Source of the DNA: Blastobasis lacticolella
Lineage: Eukaryota; Arthropoda; Insecta; Lepidoptera; Blastobasidae
Assembly (NCBI GenBank): GCA_905147135.1
Contig: LR990049.1
Span: 19,671,428-19,735,427 of the forward strand
Reading direction: 5' to 3'
DNA: 64,000 nt
This document shows, one piece after another, positions 43,315-55,123 of this stretch (positions within the stretch are counted from its first letter, which is position 1; each line of letters opens with the position of its first letter). The translations under genes were made by a program, and so were the position numbers. Below the pieces are notes generated by a model that worked only from the letters and a program-made list of their open reading frames with translations, made no database searches and was not told the origin of the DNA.

Positions 43315-43420
43315 TTAAGGGTAATTTCCGGGTTTCCAACCGCGTGCCTTTGTTGACGAGTAGCCCGATATTTCGACACAGTTGCATGCATTATGGTCAC
43401 GGGACAACTGGAGAGCTGCG
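43315..43420. repeat. Repeat-H copy with an internal segment inverted relative to 52449
   Basis: Starts 'ttttaagggtaatttccggg' and 'gcctttgttgacgag', as at 52449. The following 39 bases (43366-43404) are the reverse complement of 52505-52543 apart from a few mismatches. Confidence 0.65.
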
Positions 43421-43999
43421 AGCGCCGGACGAAATGTGTTAAACAACCAACAACAATTAAAATGTGTAATAACAACCGCGATCGTTTAAAACATCTCACC
43501 ACCTCAAGGTGGTAATGCACTAAAGCTCTTGCATTGTAAGTACTTACGTACCTGCCGGAAGGCCATATTAGTATTGGCTTATCGCGACACCCAGTTCACA
43601 CATCCGAACAAACAGATCGCGTATTTGCCTATCGATGTTGTACCACATAATATTGTACACAGCACTCGACACAATGACAAATCGTCATGCTCGTCTCTTT
43701 AGACGGGTGAAGACCGTAGGTGAGTTAATAAGAAATGTACACAAAGCGAAGTTGAGTGAACTGATTTATTTTTAGAGTTGATACGCTAAATATTAGATTC
43801 TGTGGGGTCAGTTCTCTAAACAATAAGTGACTTTGGATATGTTATAACCAGTCTCAGGGTCCAGACCTTGATCAACCTTGTATGAGGCGAGTGGCGAGTT
43901 TAGGGTGTAAGATTTTCTACATTCATATTCAATATGAATATAGATTTCAGTAGGTATGTTAGTAATTATGTAACCTACGATAAAAACACGATTACATCT

Positions 44000-44252
44000 G
44001 TAGCCGTATTCACAATGATTCGAAACCGTTTTCGAACGATTCGACACGAAATTCGTGAGCGGCGAATCCGTGTCGATCGATTCGAAAACTGTTATTCAGA
44101 ATCCCGATAGATTTTACGGAAACTCTACTCTCTATAACATATGAAAATTTCATCAAAATTAATTGAAACCACATTTTCCTAAGAACTTTTGCGGGGTCCT
44201 TTGTCGATTCCGTATCCGAATACGATTTCCGAGCCATTGTGAATACGGCTAC
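44000..44252. mobile_element. 253-bp element with 18-bp perfect terminal inverted repeats
   Basis: GTAGCCGTATTCACAATG at 44000-44017 and its exact complement at 44235-44252. The interior has subterminal 'gattcgaaa' and 'tttcgaat' motifs. No transposase. The family is not identified. Confidence 0.8.
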
Positions 44253-44985
44253 TGAACACACGAACGAGTATTAGAACTGTCAAGATAGATATAATAGTCA
44301 AGAAGATAGGACAAATAAAGTTCTTCTAGAGTAACAAGAGTTTAATTTTAATTAAGGTAGAAAAATATTACATATTTAGTGACATTGTTCAGTATCAAAT
44401 CTAATTTTATTATTAAAATGCCTTGACATGTTAATACATTTAGTTGATAATATACGCCTGAAAAGGCAGGATTTGGTGAAATAAGAAAATCACTACAACT
44501 CTAACTGCAATTTTTTTTTATCGCCTATGGAGGTGGCACACGGACGGACGGTCCACTTCATTGAAAGTGGCCACCATCGTCCAGGACATCTGCAACCTTA
44601 TGTAACCGATTGTCCTGAATTCAATAATTAAAGTTATTACGTCGGCATGGCATGGCATAACCCTGGTATTGCAAAGGTTCATAAGCTATAAATGCCTATG
44701 AGAGCTACCACCATGCTGACTTTCCAGCTAACCGGCAATAAACACTCAATGGACCGCTACAGAGTAACTATAGGGTAAGTAATTGGCTACGTCACGGTGT
44801 GTGGCGGCCACCGGCCACCGGTCACTTGCAGCCGACTGTGATCGCAACGTCACTCTTGCATCAACAGCTAGCGATGTTTAGTGCAACTGCATTGCATCTG
44901 TTACTGTCTTTATTGTAGATGTTTTAGTTGTGTTATCAAAATTTTTACATTTTGATTGAACATTTAAGTAAAATAATAAGATAAT
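44253..44985. other. No gene recognised; LINE tail at 44510-44600
   Basis: A T-run at 44511 followed by 'ggtccacttcattgaaagtg' and 'catcgtccaggacatctgca' is a minus-strand LINE 3' end like that at 5325. The rest is AT-rich. Confidence 0.45.
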
Positions 44986-45459
44986 CATTTTGGCGCGAAT
45001 GACCCGGTTGTGCTCTCGCGTACGAGGGCCCGGGGTCCGCCTTGTCCATGATCCACGATTTTGGCAGATCAGATAATCGCAGTGGAACGACTGCCATCTG
45101 ATCTCCGTGACCCTGCTACCAGCGGAACCTGACCAGATTGGATCATGGTTGCACATTCCTGAATGTGCAGGTGTATCACGATGTTTTCCCGTGTGTTTCA
45201 CCGTAAGAGCATCGGTTAGCATTCAACTCATGTGCATAACTTAGAAAAGAGCAATTGGTAATATCCGCGTTATGAAAGAAGAGACTTGTCAAATGGCAGT
45301 AGAGGGGATGTCGCGCAGGTAATCGCCTTCTGCGCAAGTCGAACCACGTGACCCGCCAATTCTCTTCTTATATGACACTAGTTATACATATCGCCGCAGT
45401 GGGATTCAAACCTGGAACCTCTCGCTCACGAGTCGGATACCTTAACCACCCACTGCCTA
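44986..45459 (-). mobile_element. SINE-B copy interrupted by a TA-targeting element
   Basis: Minus-strand SINE-B. The body runs from about 44986 ('ttggcgcgaatgacccggtt') to 45258, and the tRNA-like head is at 45390-45459 ('ccgcagtgggattcaaacc', 'cacgagtcggataccttaac'). The element at 45261-45384 splits it just inside the head. Confidence 0.82.
45261..45384. mobile_element. TA-targeting inverted-repeat element, second copy
   Basis: Reverse-orientation copy of 29550-29667, with TA at 45259-45260 and 45385-45386. AAGAAGAGACTTG at 45276-45288 is matched by the imperfect complement at 45358-45369. The core 'gcgattacctgcgcga' (in complement) is shared. Removing it rejoins 'attggta' to 'catatcgccgcag' as in intact SINE-B. 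Confidence 0.8.
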
Positions 45460-45461
45460 GG

Positions 45462-45720
45462 CTACCTCGAATGTAGACGTTTCGCACGCGATCCTTCCGT
45501 GAATCTCTTCACATCCACCGCAACATCTTCATTTCTATGACGCGCAGCTCCTGCTTGTATCGCTCTAGTGGAGGCCAAGACTCGCTGCAGGAGAGCAGGT
45601 CTAATTATGGTCTTATAGACCTGTCCCTTAAGCTTTATCGGCATTTTAGGGTCACTAATAACACCTGTCACCTCCCGCCATTTGGCCCAAGCTGCGGATA
45701 ATTGGGCTTTGAGGGTATCC
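45462..45720 (-). mobile_element. LINE reverse transcriptase remnant
   Basis: The minus frame reads WREVTGVISDPKMPIKLKGQ and VYKTIIRPALL, the block preceding the YGxExW motif in RTE-like ORF2 proteins. The rest (RNEDVAVDVKRF) is diverged. No flanking duplication was found. Confidence 0.65.
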
Positions 45721-46435
45721 TAGTTTGGGTAACAGGGTCTCCATGTTACGCCAAATACAACCAGTATTATATCAAGCTCAATAATGTAGGTAGATCACAA
45801 CATGTATATTACCTATAATTGTCTCTTTCTACATAATTGGTAGAAATTGGTTGTGCCCTGAGAAGAAAAGCAATAAAGATTATTTATTTATTTATTTATA
45901 CAAATTTTATATTCCACACGACATTTAGAATGTTCTGTGAACATACAGAAGGCTATACAGATGCTCTTAACAAAGGTCGTCGTTTTGCATAGGTACATAC
46001 AACCTGTGTAAGTAATCCGTGTGTAACGAACACTTGTCAATCATGTCAAATGAATTTCATTATTGCTTAAAATCTATACACATAATAAAACTTTAAAAAA
46101 GTGAGCCTGGTCATCAAATATATTTCCAAAAAAGTAATCTAGGGCGATGAAGAAATAGTAAGTACTGGACGGACACGAATGAAACTTTTTTTTGTATATC
46201 TATTAAGGCTGGGCAACATATAGGGTATAATTAATTTTGCAAACTGGAACACCTGAGGTAGAACCATAACAGACCAGCAAAACTATAAGAAATATGGAAA
46301 TGGCGCCGAACTAATTTTGATGAGGTTTCCACAGCTTGGTAGTTTAGGGTCCAATTAAAAATGTAGGCGATGTTTCATCTAATTTGGGCAAAAGCTGGTT
46401 ATGTAATGAATTTGTTAATGCCTAATTGATGAGGC
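45721..46435. other. No feature recognised
   Basis: AT-rich sequence with a TTATTTATTTATTTATA run near 45884. No gene is seen. Confidence 0.4.
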
Positions 46436-46985
46436 TCATCATCACATCCCATATCAGTTCACTGCAGAATTTTGGGCCTCTCCCACAAAGGGGAGGTTAT
46501 TGCCATAATCTGCCACGCTCGGCAGGCGGGTTGGAGATCGCAGTGTCGTAAATAAAACAATGGAAAGCGCTGCTGCCCATTTTCCAGTCTATAGAGACTG
46601 TAGATGTTTTGTCTCGAAAACATTATAAATAAATAAATAATCGTGGACAAATTCACACAGCGCCATCTAGCCCCAAACTAAGCAAAGCTTGTGCTATGGG
46701 TCCTAGCTAACTGGTATACTACATATATACTTTTTTTAAATACATACTTATTATACATAGAACACCCAGACCCGTAACAGAAATTAAAATTAATCATTTA
46801 AATTTCTGCCCGGCCGGGAATCGAACCCGGAACCTCTTGCGTGGCTGACTGGCATGTTAACCACTGAACCACTCAGGTCGTCAAAATTGACATTAGAACA
46901 AAAGTTGACATTAGTCGCCTCGTACGACACCCACGAGTGTAAGGCGTTGGTGCTATTCTACTCTGCCGGACACCACACGGTTAAT
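46436..46985 (-). repeat. Repeat-F copy split by a SINE-A insertion
   Basis: Repeat-F phrases at 46436-46615 ('gggcctctcccacaaagggg', 'ggcaggcgggttggagat') resume at 46915-46985 ('tcgcctcgtacgacacccac', 'gctattctactctgccgg'). A SINE-A sits at about 46628-46884 between them. Confidence 0.7.
46628..46884 (-). mobile_element. SINE-A full-length copy
   Basis: A TAAATAAATA tail at the left, then body phrases 'cacagcgccatctagcccca' and 'taacagaaattaaaatt', and tRNA-like head 'gggaatcgaacccgg' with 'ccactgaacc' at the right. Inserted into repeat-F. Confidence 0.87.
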
Positions 46986-48816
46986 TAACCAAATTTATTT
47001 CTCATAAGATTAGCACCAAGGTATTTCTCTAAGGTCCCCATACTAATATCTGTACAATGTTTGCTTTAAAGTGTATATATTTTTACGTCCATTATACGTA
47101 TATAGTAGAGATCCAAAATACAATAATTTTTATAGAAAATTATTATTATTATTTCTTTAACCCTATATTGTACACAATTAAATATATAAAGAAAAAACAC
47201 AATTATAAACGACACAATATGCACTACGTTTTCTAAAAAGAAATTTCTTCCAGCAGGCCCACAGAAGCAAGATGTTATAAAAGAAACGCAGATACGATGT
47301 GCACAATTCATAATATAAATATACGTATAATATATATATATACCTAGTAAATGGATATAAATTGCTTAAATATAATTAATGAATATATACACACATATAA
47401 TTTGTGCTGAGCGATCTAATCAGGTTTAAAAGCGTTAGATGCATGAAACGAATGTATTGTAGATATGTAAAAGGTACAGCCAAAAAATAAACTAAAATAT
47501 TTGTGAGTCTACAGCTAACTCTACCTTCGAGGGTAATAGTATTGTTCTGTGAACTCTAAGCATATTGTGATTAAAAACTGGATTCCTTCCGTACATTTTA
47601 TAAGACCAATCCTTAGTTTGTAACCGGTCATTGTAGCTTACAAAAAATAAACCAATTAATACAAGTTAAGACGACCGACTTACGCAAACCAAAACAACGT
47701 TAACGTAATCTAAATCTTGTAACGTAATCTAGCTACAATTACGTAATATGTCTCAATTGCTCTGACAAACAAACGCGTAATAATATAACGGTTACCTTTT
47801 TAACTGTATGTGCAGAACTAAAACATGAAAATCGAAAATCAAGGTAACTGTCTGTGGTCGCGGCTGTTACAACCACGTTACAACTAAACTAACGCAGCGC
47901 AGTATACGTCGAGTAGCGTTTCCGAACGCAAGGAGCGCGGAATTCTAAATTCAAACCGACGACTCACGCACGGCTACGGGTATTTTATTAGGTACCGGTT
48001 TTTCGAAAAATTTAAAACTCAATGTTTTGTTTTTCATTTTGCGGCCAGTAAGTTGCCAACAGGTGATCGAGACCTACAAAGTGAGGCCATTTGTTCTTTT
48101 CGTGTTATCCTAAAAACTAAATAACAATAAAAAATGACTATTTACGGTAAACTAGTGCAGATAATTTTGGTCAGTGTGTGATTTTCTACATGTATGTTCT
48201 GGATACCGGGTACTTGAATTTAACGGAGGTTAGTACAATATTATTATTTATTTATTTAACTATTTATTGTACACGAGATACAGAAAATGTAAAGACAGAA
48301 GTATAGAAGACACAATAGGCCTACTTATTTCTACGAAGAAATTTCTTCCAGTAGCCCTACAGTAGGGAGATGGTGATAGTTAGATGCAGTGGCGTGCACA
48401 ACTTAAAATAATAGCAACAATAGCAATAAAATGAACCTTATTTATACCTATTCTATACTATACATAAACCTATGTATATACATACATGTTTTAACATTTT
48501 TTTAAAGGTATTAGGTAATATTATTTTACCTACCTATTTAAAAGGTGTTTTAATTATTTTGGCATTTTATTTTCACTTAAATTATTCTATAAAACTTAAA
48601 TTTTTTAACTAAGCCCTTTAGTAAGCTGCGCCATTCTACAACCGTTCCAAAAGTTCACCAACGCCCATCTAATTCAAGTTCAAGATCAACCTTAAAAGTC
48701 GTGACTATAAAGACATGTTAATGGTCCCGTGACTTTAAAAATAAAACGAAGTGTCAGTTTAGTTACAAATATTGTTGTTATATTTTTTCTTAATTCTTAA
48801 ACTTAATATCATCATG
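46986..48816. other. No gene recognised
   Basis: AT-rich. Two related stretches, 47155-47290 and 48240-48365, share 'tacacaa/gag' and 'gaagaaatttcttccag' phrases and are probably a LINE or SINE 3' sequence. A GC-richer patch at 47880-47985 could be promoter-like but has no exon beside it that I can support. Confidence 0.4.
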
Positions 48817-49080
48817 TACGACTATGACCTCATGAGTGATTCAGTTGGTTAACATGCTGGTCGCCACGCAGAGGTCCCGGTTTCGATTCCCGGCCGAAGC
48901 GAAATTGAAATGATGAATTTTAATTTCTGCTACGGGTCTGGGTGTAGTATGTACAATAAGTATGTATTAAAAAAGTATCTAAGCAGTTAATCAGTTATCT
49001 AACACCCATAACACAAGCTTTGCTTACTTTGGGGATAAATGGCGCTGTGTGAATTTGTCCATGCATATTTATTTATTTAA
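48817..49080 (+). mobile_element. SINE-A full-length copy
   Basis: tRNA-like head 'cctcatgagtgattcagttgg' with box B 'tttcgattcccggcc', body 'gaaattgaaatgatgaattt', end 'ggcgctgtgtgaatttgtcc' and an ATTTATTTATTT tail. Confidence 0.87.
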
Positions 49081-49317
49081 TTAGGAAAATAGTAAACCAA
49101 CTTCGCTGTCCTCTTCTAACTATATTTCATTCTTGTTTGACTACGTTTGATATTTTTAATACAAGTAGGTGGTTTTTGTTACTATATTTTTACACTCTGT
49201 TAAAACAACGTATATGTAATAGGTATATATACCAACCTACTTATTAAAAAGATGTATGCCTTACATAATTAAAATAAGCTGTTCCAATAGTCCGGTAGGT
49301 AGTGGTAAAAACCGGTC

Positions 49318-49392
49318 AAGTTAGGCTACGGTGATTGCTTACCATCAGGCAGGCCGTAAGCTTGTTTGCCACCTCGGTGGTATAATAAAAAA
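49318..49392 (+). repeat. LINE 3' tail
   Basis: 'gcttaccatcaggcaggccg' then 'gtttgccacctcggtggtat' and an A-run. It is the undisturbed version of the tail that carries the SINE insertion at 12197. Confidence 0.65.
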
Positions 49393-49751
49393 AAAAGTTT
49401 TTACTATTTTAAAGAGTTACGTAATACTATATTTAAAAAAAAACTTTTCTGTGAACAAGCCTTTTATGTAATTAAACATCTCAGCGGCAAATTTTGACTA
49501 TTATATTTGCACGCTGTAATTCTGACACGCTGAACATGTTTGTGTACTGTTGTATTTATTCATGCCATCTCTTGTAAAACCATGTCTATTGTAAATAAAT
49601 ATTTATGATAATGATTATGAATAATACCTACAAATAGACTAGCTGGGTAAACAACAAGATATAGATGCCAGAGAAACATTTAATTAGTGTAATTCTATTA
49701 ATTTCGAAACCTTCGAAACCTCGCTGACCTGTTTTTATTTTGAAGTTCAGC

Positions 49752-49960
49752 AATCATCTTGGCGTTAACGTCCTGGTTGTGCTCTCGAGAACAAGGGCCC
49801 GGGGTCCTTGACCATGATTCAGGATTTGGCGATCAGGTAATTACGGTGGAGCGACTACCATCAGACCTCCGTGACCCTGCTACCAGGGGAACCTGACCAA
49901 ATTAAATCATGGTTACAAACTCAGTTGCCTGAATTGCATGTTTCATCATGATGTTTTCCC
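49752..49960 (-). repeat. SINE-B body and 3' end
   Basis: 'catcttggcgttaacgtcct', 'gatcaggtaattacggtgga' and 'ctgctaccaggggaacctga' match 2545-2720. The head is absent. Confidence 0.8.
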
Positions 49961-50811
49961 TCCTTATTTTGGAGTTCAGTATAGCACCATAATACTTACA
50001 AATTACCTCCTAAATACCACACCCCCATTATTTTCTATCTTGTTTTTATTTGGTCTGTGTTCCAAAGAGCCTGTGAGTTATAACTGACAGCGGAGTCTTA
50101 ACAGGGTTCCTTTTTACCCGGGAACGGGCGGGACCCTAAAAAGGGATCCTTATGATTTTACTGGCTCATAGGTGCTAACCGAACCGACAGACGTCGGAAA
50201 ACTTCTAACAAATTATTTTCTAAACTACTAAACCGATTTTAATGAAACAAACCTAAGAACCATTTCGATGGGGCCCTTTTACCCTTCGGGAACGGAACCC
50301 TATAAAGAGATCCTTAAGAGGAGTGTTTCCTTAGTGCGCTCTATACAAACGTTGTTTGATCATATTTTCAATAATATACTCTATCAAAGCCAATGAAATT
50401 TTGTAGAAGTGGCCTAGAAACCAATATCCATACTTACGGTTTTTCAGATTTTCGTTAAATAAGAATTTAGTTAAGATTGAAGACTTAGTATTGAAATATT
50501 TTATTTATATAATAACTAACTAACTAACAGCTTTGATAGCGTAATATTGAAAATAGGATCGAACTAGATACGTTTGTATAGAGAGCGTTCGGGAAACACA
50601 GGCAGATCGACAGATACAGATACATTTTTATATTCTTAGTCTGTGGTTATAAGCCTTAGCCTATAATGGCTTGACTTTGTCTACTCATAGTATTTAATTT
50701 GTTTTATAAACTGTTGGCACTCCAACAAATAAATACTCACGTCAAACTAACATCCCTCTTTTTCGTCGGCAGTTGCTAACAGTCACCCACATCTCATTTG
50801 CACTATAACAT

Positions 50812-50955
50812 AGGGTTCTTCAAAGGGAAGTCTACAGGTACCTCAAAGACCAGCACCGCTTCAGCTCCCCTTAGGTTGCAGATGTCCTGGACGATGGTAG
50901 CCGCGCACCATCAGGTGGACCGTCCGTCCATGTGAACCAATGGGCAATAAAAACT
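50812..50955 (+). repeat. LINE 3' end with GCAATAAAAA tail
   Basis: 'tagggttcttcaaagggaag', 'cctcaaagaccagcaccgct', 'gcagatgtcctggacgatgg' and 'tggaccgtccgtcca', then GCAATAAAAA. Shared with 59940-60066 and, inverted, 5325-5460 and 44510-44600. Confidence 0.6.
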
Positions 50956-51000
50956 AAGTTAGGACAATACGTATAGATAGAAAGATTAAATTAATAAAAA

Positions 51001-51228
51001 CATGCTTCGGCAAATTCACATAGCGCCACCTAGCCCCAAAGTAAGCAATACTTGTGTTATGGGTGTTAGATAACTGATAAACTACTTATAAACTTCTTTA
51101 AATACATGCTTATTATTCAAACTACACCCTGACCCGTAACAGAAATTAAAATTCATCATTTCAATTTCTACTCGGCCGGGACTCGAACCCTCGGACTCTG
51201 AACCAACTGAACTACTCAGGTTGTCAAA
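51001..51228 (-). mobile_element. SINE-A copy
   Basis: 'caaattcacatagcgccacc' to 'gggactcgaaccctcgg' and 'gaactactcaggttgtc'. The tRNA-like head has a deletion between box B and box A. Confidence 0.82.
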
Positions 51229-53414
51229 CCAATCTCCTGTAGTATTAGCTATACTACTAGGGAGATTGATAATGAAGTGATTGCTATCTATGCTGTACGT
51301 AATGAGTAAGTAGCGTATACAATGGCAAATATTATATAGGAAGCAAAAGAGATACATATTAGAAACCCAACGACCTTGTGGCCACGACGCCCTTGGCCAC
51401 AATCATGGCCATGGACGGTGACATCACCCTCATTAATATACAGCAACATAAATTACATACTTTAAAATTATAGAGGTTTTTCTGCCTACCAAAATGGCAA
51501 AGGGATATAAAACTGGTTTATTCATTTACAATATAGCGACTTGCGTAGATACCAAAGTATTTGAATTTTTTTTTTAAGTTGTGTTTGCGTATTGAAAAAC
51601 ACTTGTTGTTAGATTGAGTCATCAAGGACCCAAAGAATCGTTAATAAAAAGGTATTCCATTGTAGCTATTTCCACTTCATTATGTTGCGATGACCCTACT
51701 TGCATTTGTGTTGAGCCACAAAGTTCTCTTTTTATCCTTGTCTTGTGTGTTTTGTACTTTTGTGCCTTGGAAGTAAGTGCAATAAACATATTTTACTTTC
51801 ACTTTACTTTTCTTTAACGTTGAAAAATTAAATACACATAATATAAATAAAACAAAGATGAAATCATAACTTAACTTATATGTACAAATATCATCTAAAT
51901 CGCTGCCACTGTTGAAGATGGTGTCCATGATGGTGGCTGCATTCCCCCGCTGGATGGCTGTCCCTATTCGATGGCCGGGGAATGAGCCAGCTCTGCGCTC
52001 ACCGTTGGAACGACATTACAAAAACTCTCAACTGGCAAATAGCTTTTTAGCTTGATACCTAATACTCGAACTAATTAATTTAATTTCTGGTATAATTCCT
52101 ATTTTTCTAATATTGAATTTTTATCAAGAAATAAAAACGAATTATCTTATTTGTAGTGATTATTTAGATTTATGATAATGTTGGTGAAAGTAGAGGAAAA
52201 TACACGGTAGCGGCACGTGTCAAGATAATAATGATATGTAAAATTATTTTAAATTAGGTCTTCAAATTACATTTAGGGAGGTAATCGTTTCGTTCCTATT
52301 ACTAGAATCCAAAGCACCACTTGCACGTGACATGGTATTTAAAAAAAATGACACTTCGAAGTGTCGCTCGTTCGCGCTAGATTGCCGCTCATGCTGATAT
52401 CGTCAGCGAGAAAACATCCAACATACCTAGAACAAAACAAAATATTATACATTTTAAGGGTATGTTCCGGGTTTCCTACCGCGTACCTTTGTTGACGACA
52501 GTCGTCCCGTGACCATGTTGCATGCAACTGTGTCGAAATATCGTAAGTACTAAGTATAAGAATACAAACAAATACAAAATATATTTATAAATGAGATCAA
52601 ATAAAGATCTTAATCATAAGTATTATTTACTCAGTATATTTAAAAGAGAACTACGGTTTCAGCTCTTTTTTCACTAAGTACTAAAAAAAAAAATTGCATA
52701 ATAATTGAAAAAGCACTGTCAGCCTTGTTTCCTTTAGTTCTTAGGACTTAAGATCTCATATACCTATGTTTACGGGAGAGTCACGAGACTTGGCTAATTT
52801 TTACATTAAATGTTTTTGATGGATTTACTTTTATGCTACTCCTCCTATCTTGCCACCCTGTTATATAATGCTCACGGCACTAAAAGGGTGACATCGAGTT
52901 GGGATAATGGTAACTGTAACTCACGGAGCGGCAAACTTAGCTACCTTTTATTTCGACCTAAAATATTTAATACCAACATTTGCAGGCAATGTGACTAATT
53001 CGCAAGGCGAAACTAGGCATTTGGCCCAAGATCGTATTCACATTCTAAAACACCTGTCTGCCCCAACAGGAACCGGTAACAGGTAACCGGCGACTAGTGT
53101 CCGCTCGAAGGTCAATTTCTGGCCGAAACCGAATCCGACTAAAGACCCGATTAATCGGCTATCGCCACAACCGTCGGCAAAGCTGAAGGCTTAAAAGGTC
53201 TAAGAAATTTTGTTCAAGATTGGCTACAAGCCACAATTAATAATACAAATGATTTCAAAACTTTAATTTTATAGGTTTATATTGACTGTATATCAAAGAA
53301 AGGTAATTCAAATCATCTGTAGAAGTTGATCTAGAGATGATAAAAAATTACCCTGCAATTTATTTTAAAAAATAATATCAATTTATTTTCATAAATAATG
53401 TAAATAAATAAATA
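51229..53414. other. No gene recognised; repeat-H copy at 52449-52545
   Basis: AT-rich. Repeat-H ('gggtatgttccgggtttcc', 'cctttgttgacgacagtcgt') is at 52449-52545. Around 53030-53170 a stretch rich in 'ccga' and 'ggc' words, with similar words again at 53610-53700, may be a low-copy repeat. No exon is supported. Confidence 0.4.
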
Positions 53415-53586
53415 CAGGGTGTTACATAATATATGTATGAAGCCGTGAACTGGATGGAGTGCTAAATTTATTAAAACGAAAGGTACAACTATTGCACGTA
53501 CGACAGAAATAATTGTACCTATCGTTGTAATAAATTTAGCACTCCATCCAGTTCACGGCTTCATACATATGTTATGTAACACCCTG
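53415..53586. mobile_element. 172-bp foldback element at a TA target
   Basis: CAGGGTGTTACATAA at 53415 is mirrored at the end of the element. The arms then continue with 'gaagccgtgaactggatgga' and its complement for a total of about 60 bases with few mismatches. TA lies on both sides. The centre is a short AT-rich loop. No coding capacity. Confidence 0.82.
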
Positions 53587-53825
53587 TATAACATTTATTT
53601 GTTAAATCTACGCCTGAGGCCGGGTTTCAGGCCGAATCCGAAATTTTCATCGAAGGTAGATTTTTGGCCGAAGGTGGCCGAGACCGTAGCTTCGGTGGGA
53701 CACTACCGGCGACCAAGATAGCCAGGTGGTTAACTTTGACCGCTGTGCTGTGACCGCATATCGAATTATAAGGTTTCACCTTAGTCAAGTTATTCGGTTA
53801 CACGAGTACCTGTATCTATTAATTC

Positions 53826-54125
53826 ATAATAATAATTCACACAGCGTCACCTAGCCCCAAAGTAAGCAAAGCTTGTGTTATGGGTGTAAAACCTAAGTAT
53901 TAAACAAGTCGCTACTTGCCGTCTGTCCTTATGTATCTATGTACGCTGCGGTTTTTAACAATAGGTTCAAGAATAAGGTTTATAGACAAGAGTAAAGGGT
54001 AGGTAGGGGTAAAGTAGGTGTAGGGTAGGCGTAGAGTAAATGTAGGGTAGGGGTAGCACGAAGTCATATTATACATACTACACCCAGACCCGTAACAGAA
54101 TCGTACCCGGGACCTTTATCAGGTA
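53826..54125 (-). mobile_element. SINE-A split by a GTAGGG-rich Helitron-like insertion
   Basis: The SINE-A 3' part (53826-53886, 'cacctagccccaaagtaagc') and the rest ('ctacacccagacccgtaaca', 54074 onward) are separated by about 180 bases. That insert has the same order of motifs as 39548-39838, including a GTAGGG-type run at about 54000-54056. Confidence 0.65.
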
Positions 54126-54169
54126 GTCAGTCTACTCACTACCTTACAGTATTATTAGTAGTATTAGTA

Positions 54170-54310
54170 TGGGATCGTTCAAGAGGTATATTAAAGGTCG
54201 CTTCAGAGGCGGGCAACTTCCCTGGTGTTGCTGATGTCCATAGTTAGCGGTGACCACTTTCCATCAGGTGTCTCGCTCGCCTGTTTGTCTGCCGTATAAC
54301 ATTAAAAAAA
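54170..54310 (+). repeat. LINE 3' end fragment
   Basis: 'gttcaagaggtatattaaag', 'ggcgggcaacttccctggtg', 'gtgaccactttccatcaggt' and an A-run after 'gccgtataac'. Same family as 7636-7760. Confidence 0.6.
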
Positions 54311-54784
54311 TCTTACTTACTGAGTATCTAACAGTACCCATCTGTCCTTTTCCTTACAAATATTCGCGGGATGACAATAGATGACGACAAAAGAAAAATT
54401 AATATACCTGACAATAGTAATCTAATAAGATCGTGAGGCCGAAGCGGTGACTATGGGCCTAGCGCTGTGGTAGTGTTAATTAATTAATTAGCAATGCATC
54501 GAATTCTCTACAACTATGTGCTAAAAGATTATCATCATAATAATCATGGATGGTCATCATAACACTTAAATCTCCGAGTAAACGTACACAATTTTTATGT
54601 TGCTCGAATTTCTGTCGTGCAGTCTTTGTAAATAACCTGACAGGATAAAAAATCGGATAACCCAAGACCAAGAATGAATGAATGAGTGAATTAATGAATG
54701 AATGAATAAATGAATGACGCTTTATTGCACATTCAAAAGAATACAATGGGTACTTAAAATTAACCAAGTTTACAACTCATATAT

Positions 54785-54950
54785 TTTCTATACTACAAAA
54801 CCGATTTTAATGAAACAAAGCTAAGAACCATATCGATTGAATTGGCTTTCAAATAGAGACCGCGTTCGGGAGCTACGATGCCACAGACAGATACACAAAG
54901 CCACAGATACACACGTCAAATTTATAACACCATGCTTTTATCGTTGGTTG
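54785..54950 (+). repeat. Dispersed repeat shared with 26160-26350
   Basis: See 26160-26350 for the shared phrases. Both copies are on the same strand and end in a 'gttgtt/gggggttaa'-like region. Confidence 0.5.
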
Positions 54951-55123
54951 TTAAAAAAATACGTTCATGTATGTACAAAAGAAAAGCACGAAAATCAATT
55001 GATGTCTTATCCGCAGATCTCTAAATACATTTATTTGCATGGTATTTCTGGCTTAATATATGTAAAAAACCACCTAATTATGTACCTTGTTATGTTCTTG
55101 CAAATAAATGATTATAAAGTATA

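Larger units (their letters stand above)
42784..43999. other. No gene recognised; SINE and element fragments
   Basis: SINE-B body and 3' end at 43154-43291 (minus) and repeat-H sequence at 43315-43420, in a background without coding signal. Confidence 0.45.
49081..50997. other. No gene recognised; several retrotransposon tails
   Basis: LINE 3' end at 49318-49392 (+), SINE-B at 49752-49960 (-), 'ccgattttaatgaaacaaa' repeat at about 50200-50300, and a LINE 3' end at 50812-50955 (+). No exon is seen. Confidence 0.5.
53587..54784. other. No gene recognised; SINE-A halves, LINE tail, GAAT microsatellite
   Basis: Holds the split SINE-A (53826-54125), a LINE 3' end at 54170-54310 (+), and a (GAAT)n microsatellite at about 54673-54718 followed by a 'cgctttattgcacattc' repeat tail. 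Confidence 0.5.
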
